A DNA stretch of 64,000 nucleotides from Gymnothorax reevesii (lineage: Eukaryota > Chordata > Actinopteri > Anguilliformes > Muraenidae), in the NCBI GenBank assembly GCA_029721435.1, contig CM056586.1, positions 72,374,607-72,438,606 on the forward strand, in the 5' to 3' direction. Positions 54,501-61,300 of the stretch are shown piece after piece (position 1 is the stretch's first letter; every line of letters begins with the position of its first letter). The notes under the pieces are model-generated. The model saw nothing but the letters and a program-made list of their open reading frames with translations, made no database searches and had not been told where the DNA came from. The position numbers were made by a program, and so were the translations under genes.

Positions 54501-57500
54501 AGCTTTGCGCCGCTTCCTTGGAATGATCGGGTACTACCGCAAGTTCTGCAAGAACTTTGCTGAGATTGCTCTCAGTCTAACTAACCAACTGAAGAAAGGC
54601 GTAAAGTTCACCTGGGATGATACATGCCAGAGAGCCTTCGATCACCTGAAGTCTCTGCTGTGTCACTTCCCCGTGCTCAAATCTCCTGACTTCAACAAAC
54701 CGTTCTCCATCGCGGTCGATGCTAGCGACCAAGCTTGTGGATCTGTGCTCCTACAGAGAAGTGACTCTGATGACATTGAGCATCCCGTGGCATACTTCTC
54801 CAGGATGTTCAATCGCCACCAAAGGAACTATTCCACAATAGAGAAGGAACTGTTGGCTCTGGTCCTTTCATTACAACACTTTGAGGTTTATGTTTGTACA
54901 GGACAAAAGCCAATGATGGTGTACACTGACCACAATCCGTTAATGTTTTTGAGTAAGATGAAAAACAAGAATCGGAGATTGTTGAATTGGAGTTTGATTT
55001 TACAGGAGTTTGACTTGGAAATTAAGCATGTGAAGGGTACAGACAATGTAATTGCTGATTGCTTATCCCGTGTTTGAATGTGTATATATATATCATGTGT
55101 TTGAATATTGTATGATATGTATATATAGACAAGTGTTCACTTAACCATTTTGTATTGAAAAGAAAAATTTTGCCTTTATGAGTCAAAATTTTTCCCTTTT
55201 GGAATGGAGGTGTAATGTGAATATAGGCCACTAGATGGCAGTATTTACCTTTTTTTTGTTTAGCTCAGACTGGAGTCATGTTTAGACATGTCCTGGACAT
55301 GTCTGGGGCAAGTCTCAGAAAATTAAAAAAAAGAGGTCTAAATGTGGGTGGGGTCTGCAAAAGAGTATATAAGGAAAAGAATTGAGACAGTAAAGTAGTA
55401 GGAGAAATTGCAAGAAGATGACCAGACCTGCCATTCTGTTCAAGACCTGTGACGTTTCTTTTGTGGATTTCTTTGACTGTGTTTGAGCATTTTCTTCATC
55501 CAGGACATCACCAAGCCACCCCACTAAAAAGGGACTGTAATTATTTCTGTTTTTTCTTATTTATCAATCTTGGTCTTTAGTTGTAGGTTGTTATTAGTCT
55601 TTGTCTTCGTTAAAAATTAAATGTGTTTTAGTTGTTAAAACTGTGTTTGTCATCCCTTGCTGTTGCTGTTGTGTTATAAATGTAATAACAAATTGGGGCC
55701 ATAACAGTACAAACAGAAGAATAGAATTGGTGTGTATGACTGTTAACACTGACACCAGCCCTCTCCCGCTGCAGTGAAAAGCTGAGGGACCTTGGAAACG
55801 GAGCCCCAGGTGAGCGTGTCACCCTTTGTACCTCACCTGTGCTGTGCTGATGTCATGACCTGTTTGTCCGTCTTCATCTGTAAATATCTTCTCCTAAACT
55901 GCGGGGCCCCTGAACCTGGAACTTTACAGACAGGAGGCACATATCGACATCACTCAACGCATAGATATATTCCCAGTTTTTTTTTTTCTGCTGTGCATTT
56001 TGACCTTGATTTGACCTCTGACCTCAGACCATGCCCCTAAATTTCATTCAACCATTCTGTATAACGCTTCTCCCTCACAAAGGGCCACAGGGGGGCTGGA
56101 GCCTGTCCCAGCTGACTGAGCAAAGGCCAGGGACACACTCCTGACAGCTCACCAAACCGCAGGGGGACACACCTCTCACACACTCATACCTGTGGGCAAT
56201 TTAGAGTCTCCAGTTTGCTTATCATGTCTGGACTGTGAGAGGATTACCAGGTACAAACCCACATGAACCCGGGGAGAACGTGCAAACTTCCGGCAGAAAG
56301 GCCTCAGGCTGAATTCAAACCCACAACTTTCTGCAGTGCTATCCACTGCACCACCGTGGATAGCTGGTCAGCTACAGTGCCTGTGACCACGTCGCTAACT
56401 TCAGTATCTTCTGACACGCTTTGATTGGTGCCTCCCTGTGTGGTCTGACCTAGAGGATGACGAGGCGTGGCAGACTATCCAGGGCCCCTTTCTGAACATC
56501 AGTATCATGGCAATACCCTGTGTCTGCTCTGTGGCCCCCAGGGGACTGGCCCCCACCACCAGGTCAGTCATTTTTGTTCAAGGATATCGTAGCACAGCAG
56601 GTCTGTGCGTGTATAGATATTGTAGCACAGCAGGTCTGTGTGTGTATAGATATTGTAGCACAGCAGGTCTGTGTGTGTATAGATGTTGTAGCACAGCAGG
56701 TCTGTATGTGTATGGATGTTATAGCACAGCAGGTCTGTATGTGTATGGATGTTATAGCACCGCAGGTCTGTGTGTGTATGGATATTGTAGCACAGCAGGT
56801 GTGTGTGTGTATGGATATTGTAGCACAGCAGGTGTGTGTGTGTATAGATACTGTGGCACAGGATGCCTTATGCGTGTGGATACTATAGATGTGTGGTGCT
56901 CGGGTGCATCGATACTCTTGCCTATTAAGTGCGAATTGAATTGAACTGAACTGAATTAAATTTATTGAGAATTTAACAGCACAACTCTAAACAGTACCAG
57001 TATCGTGACACAAAAATCACAGAGGAAAGCACTCCAAAGCGTCACTAAAAAGGCTTATTTCCAAAGTGGTCCTCGATGGAAACCAACATAAAAAAAACAC
57101 AATATACAGAAAACAATAATATGGATGCAATCAAAGTACAAACTAAACCCCGACCCCCCTGCACCCGCGGTTCTTAGAAGGGATTCATCGCCTCCCCCAC
57201 AAAGATGCCTTCACTTTTTTTTTTTTTTTTGCAAAATTGCCTATGTTTGGTTTTATTTAGTATACAGGTGTATAGTTAGTATACGCACACACACTCGCTC
57301 ATACACTGGCGCGCACATGCTCATGTCACAGGGGCGAGTTGTTCTATGAAGATTTCCCCATATAAAACAAATTTCTTTCATATTTTTCACACATAAATGT
57401 TTCAGATCATCAAACTAATTATACTATTAGACAAAGATCGCTAAAGAATGCTGTTTGTAGATTATTTAATTTATCAAAGAAAAATACAGTAGCCATCTAA

Positions 57501-58314
57501 TCCTATGTGGCCCTATGCAAAAAAGTGATTGTCTTCGAAGCTACCCAATCAACCAATAAAACAAATTGAATAGATATTTGTGTTCAGTTTCACTTGACAT
57601 GCTCAGGCTTAATTACTGCCAGCCCTGTTGAATCTACACATCACTTTAATAGAAGCAGTCTGGCAATATGAAGTGGGAAAAAAGCAGCACATGATGCTTA
57701 GATCTGAAGAAATTCAAAAACTGGGCTGTAAATGTGGGTCCTACTGCAGAGCAGGTCTGTATTTGTGCTCGGCAGAGCGGGTCCTTTTGTGTGGTTGTAA
57801 TGCAGACCCAGCGCCCCCGCAGCAGGTGTGTGCGTGTGTGTGCCTGTGCGTGCGTGTGGTTAATTCCCGATACCATGTTCGTGTGCGTGCGGTTGCTCCC
57901 TGGATCCGTTCAGAATCCCCCAGATTAGAAATCCCTGTCAGACTGTGGCCTGGGTGCCCTTTTAGTTGAGGGTCCTGAATTCGTGGTCAGATCAGACTGT
58001 CCTGGTCAAGCCTTCTAACTAGACTAATGAGCAGATAATTACTCTGATTAAACCCAAGTGGTATTTGGGATTAGAGAGCCGAGCATCTGTCCACAGTGCT
58101 AAATCCAGTGTCACAAAGTTCAGCAAAGACACTGGATTGATCTACTGACGGGTTCCCTTTATAGCACAGTCTGTAGTGCTGGTCTGCCTGCGCCTGAGAG
58201 ACTGATGCCAAACACACACCCTCTGAGGGTGAGGCCCGTCTGCATCAAAGTCTCCAGAGGGTCCCTGTGAGCTGGGGCTGAAATCTGCAGGCATGGAACA
58301 GAGGGGTGGATATA

Positions 58315-58395
<81 letters not shown>

Positions 58396-61300
58396 GCTCA
58401 TACACTGGCGCGCACATGCTCATGTCACCGGTGGAATCTAGCGTTATCTGCATTGCGTTATGATGAAGAAATCCAGACCATGCATGTCATTGGAGGTGAT
58501 CTACCAGATCTGACAGTAATGAAGTCAGACACACACATATACATATACATGCATATCACATGCCACACATTCAAAGAAACTGCACCACAACCCCCCCCCA
58601 CACACACACACACACACACAAACAGCAGAGTTGAGACTTGGTCAGATAAGCATCGACCACAGAAGCAAACCTGTGTCCCGAAGGGCCCATCCCCAGCAAT
58701 AACAGTGCGGACCCAAAGGCTGCGATGTTTGCTGCTTAACAGGCAGATTAACATGAGCTGTCTCTTTTGGACTCGTATATTTCGACAAGTTTCGGGTTCT
58801 CATCTGATGGATATCTGTGAACACCACACTCCAGTTATTTTTAGCTGCAAATGCTGCAGACTTTGTTTGAAATCAGGAGACGTAAGTAACTCTCATGCTT
58901 GTCTGTGAATCTCGCTGCGTGACCTTTGCCCTCTTTAGGCTCAGCGATGGCAGTACGGCCCTGACCACCGTCGGAAACGCATCCAAATCAGAGTTTCTCA
59001 AGTACCTGAAGAGGCACAGCAGTGTCAACAATCAGGTGAGCCTCCGCACACGAGCGCCGTTGGGCTGCTGCCAGGACTGATTACAGAAACACTGTCAGAC
59101 TGAGGCCGATTAGCCCGTTTCCACGCTGACCTGCCTCCTCGTAGTTTACTGTGCCGCTCGCTCGAGTTCTTTAATCAGGATTCAGTACAGTTTGAGGTCA
59201 CGATGTGCAGAGTGTACCGGTGTGGGTACTTTCAGTCAGCGTGGGCTGGAGATGTGTGTTCATATTATGGGCCATAAGAGGATAACTCCAGAGTGTTACG
59301 GAAAATGTCGTTCGTCTAATTTTGGTCGAAAGGGAGTTAGGATCATGTTTATACTCACTAGGCCTTACCTCATCACATATAGGTCAGATACATAACAATA
59401 ATCCCTGGCTCCCTATATTTTGCTGTGGCAAAACTTAGCAGGTCTTCATTATTGAATAGTTTGTAAACCAAAGACCTAGCTAGTTGATCTTACTAGATTT
59501 TCCCTCATGCAGTGTTCTATTTGTATGCCCCCGCCCTCCAACGTGGAAAGGAGGCATTATGTCGACACCATGTCCGTCCGTCGTCCGTTAACTTATCGTT
59601 ACCCCTCCTCGGATTGATGCCATTTCTTAATGGTGTATTGGGAGTGGCTAGAGGAAGGTTCCTTTCGAAAACCAGCGTCGTGCGATATCTAATGTGGCCG
59701 CCACAGCAGCCATCTCAGTATGCCCTTGATCAACACGCAGGCGGGGACATCTGCCACGCTCTGCGCTGCTCTTTTTTATTATGGTGAAACCTAGAAAGTC
59801 GAACAAGCCTATTGTGAAGCATCATGTGTGTCATGTGATCTGTCAGGTCAGTCCCAAGTCTGAGCCCAGCTGTGCAGGACATTCAGGTAAAACAAAATGG
59901 CGCTGGGTGCTGTTGACTGACCTACTGTTTTGAAATTAATAGGTTTAGATTGATACACAGGGTGTGTAAGGCTATGGTTTGAATTAAGAAATCATTATAG
60001 ATAACTGCTAGGTTTTTGTTTATTATTTTGATAATTGATATTTTACTTTTTTGGATGGAAAAACCTAGCCAGTCATATTGACATGGATCCTGACAAAATA
60101 AGAGAAAAATGTTCTCCACGAACATTGCGCATTATGTGATGAATAAATCACTGCCAAATCTATATCCTACAGGGATACAGTTTCTTCTCTTTTTTTTTTT
60201 TTTGCAAAATCTGCTTGTTGTTACTTAATTGTTTGTCCATAACACTGAAGAACTGTGGGGGATGATGCTGGCTGTAGTTCAGCTTGTCAGATATCCTTTC
60301 AACAGCATGCAACTGCACTAAAGAAGGACTCTCATTTTTTTAATGACTTGTATCTGTTGAGTAATATTTTTTGGGATCAGAATCAAAAAGAGTTCATATC
60401 TAAGCCATCTATGAAATGTACTGCTGAAAGTTAATGGTAGCACTTTACAGCACTATAAAACATATCTACCTTCTTCCCTTTTCCTCTAATTTGGCAGGTT
60501 TATCTCCTTGCAGTTCTTCAAACTAAATTTTTAAGTCAACCTGACTAAACACAAAATACAGTTCTAAAGTAATGATTTCATTTCATTTCATTTCTTTAAA
60601 AAGTTATCTGACACTAACTGGCCCTACGTGGGAAAACTAATTGCCCCCTGAGTTTTGGAAGTCATCCAATTTGCCCAATTTAATCGATGACTTGAAGGAT
60701 TGTCAATGCTGTTCATACCTTATGTTCTCATCACTGTTACACTCGAAGCAACCACTGGTTTTGCCCACCGCCGGGAGTTATTTCTGGGCTATGATGTGAT
60801 TAACCTCGTTCTGTTAATAGCCCATAATACTGTGCCACATCCTATGACTGAGGCCCGGAAGGATTAAAGGATAACTGGAACACAGAGCTGGTTACCTCTC
60901 TCGCAAATTGCCAATTTCCCCAATTGCTGAATTACTGTTCATTAGCACCCCCTTGTGGTTGGCAAGATTAAATATTCACAGAAAAAGATTTTCATCTAAA
61001 AAAAAAAAAAAAAAGGAGCCGCGAAGAACATAAACTAACGGACACATAAAAATCCTACGATCAGGACTGAAAAAATTTTGAAAATGAGGGGAAGAAGAGG
61101 ATACTTGGACATCCCTCTCTAATCAGAAATTCCCTCGAAAACATTCAGTCTCAAACATTAAAATACCAAAATGATATTTAAAAATGCTTCAGTTGCTGCA
61201 TTGTTGCTGCTTAAAATGCCCTTTATCGAGGGGTAATCTGTACTTTGAAGACTTGAATTGTTTGATAGCGAATCAAAAATTGTGGAATATAAAGCCAAAT

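Larger units (their letters stand above)
49651..55706 (+). mobile_element. Gmr1-like Ty3/gypsy LTR retrotransposon, copy 2, structurally intact
   Basis: 6056 bp with two 496-bp LTRs that read identical base for base, GTAC target duplications (49647-49650 and 55707-55710), a primer site, one long gag-pol frame and a polypurine tract GGAATGGAGG (55201-55210). It lies in cerkl intron F-G in the same orientation as the gene and ends 68 bp before exon G. Integrase precedes RT, the hallmark of Gmr1-like elements. Identical LTRs mean insertion was very recent. Confidence 0.97.

Noticed and set aside
56438..56944. 168-codon frame with repeated [10 protein letters not shown] units
   Set aside because: It starts upstream of and runs through exon H, then through the donor into a 33-bp minisatellite. 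The cerkl splice junction at 56562 explains the coding part.
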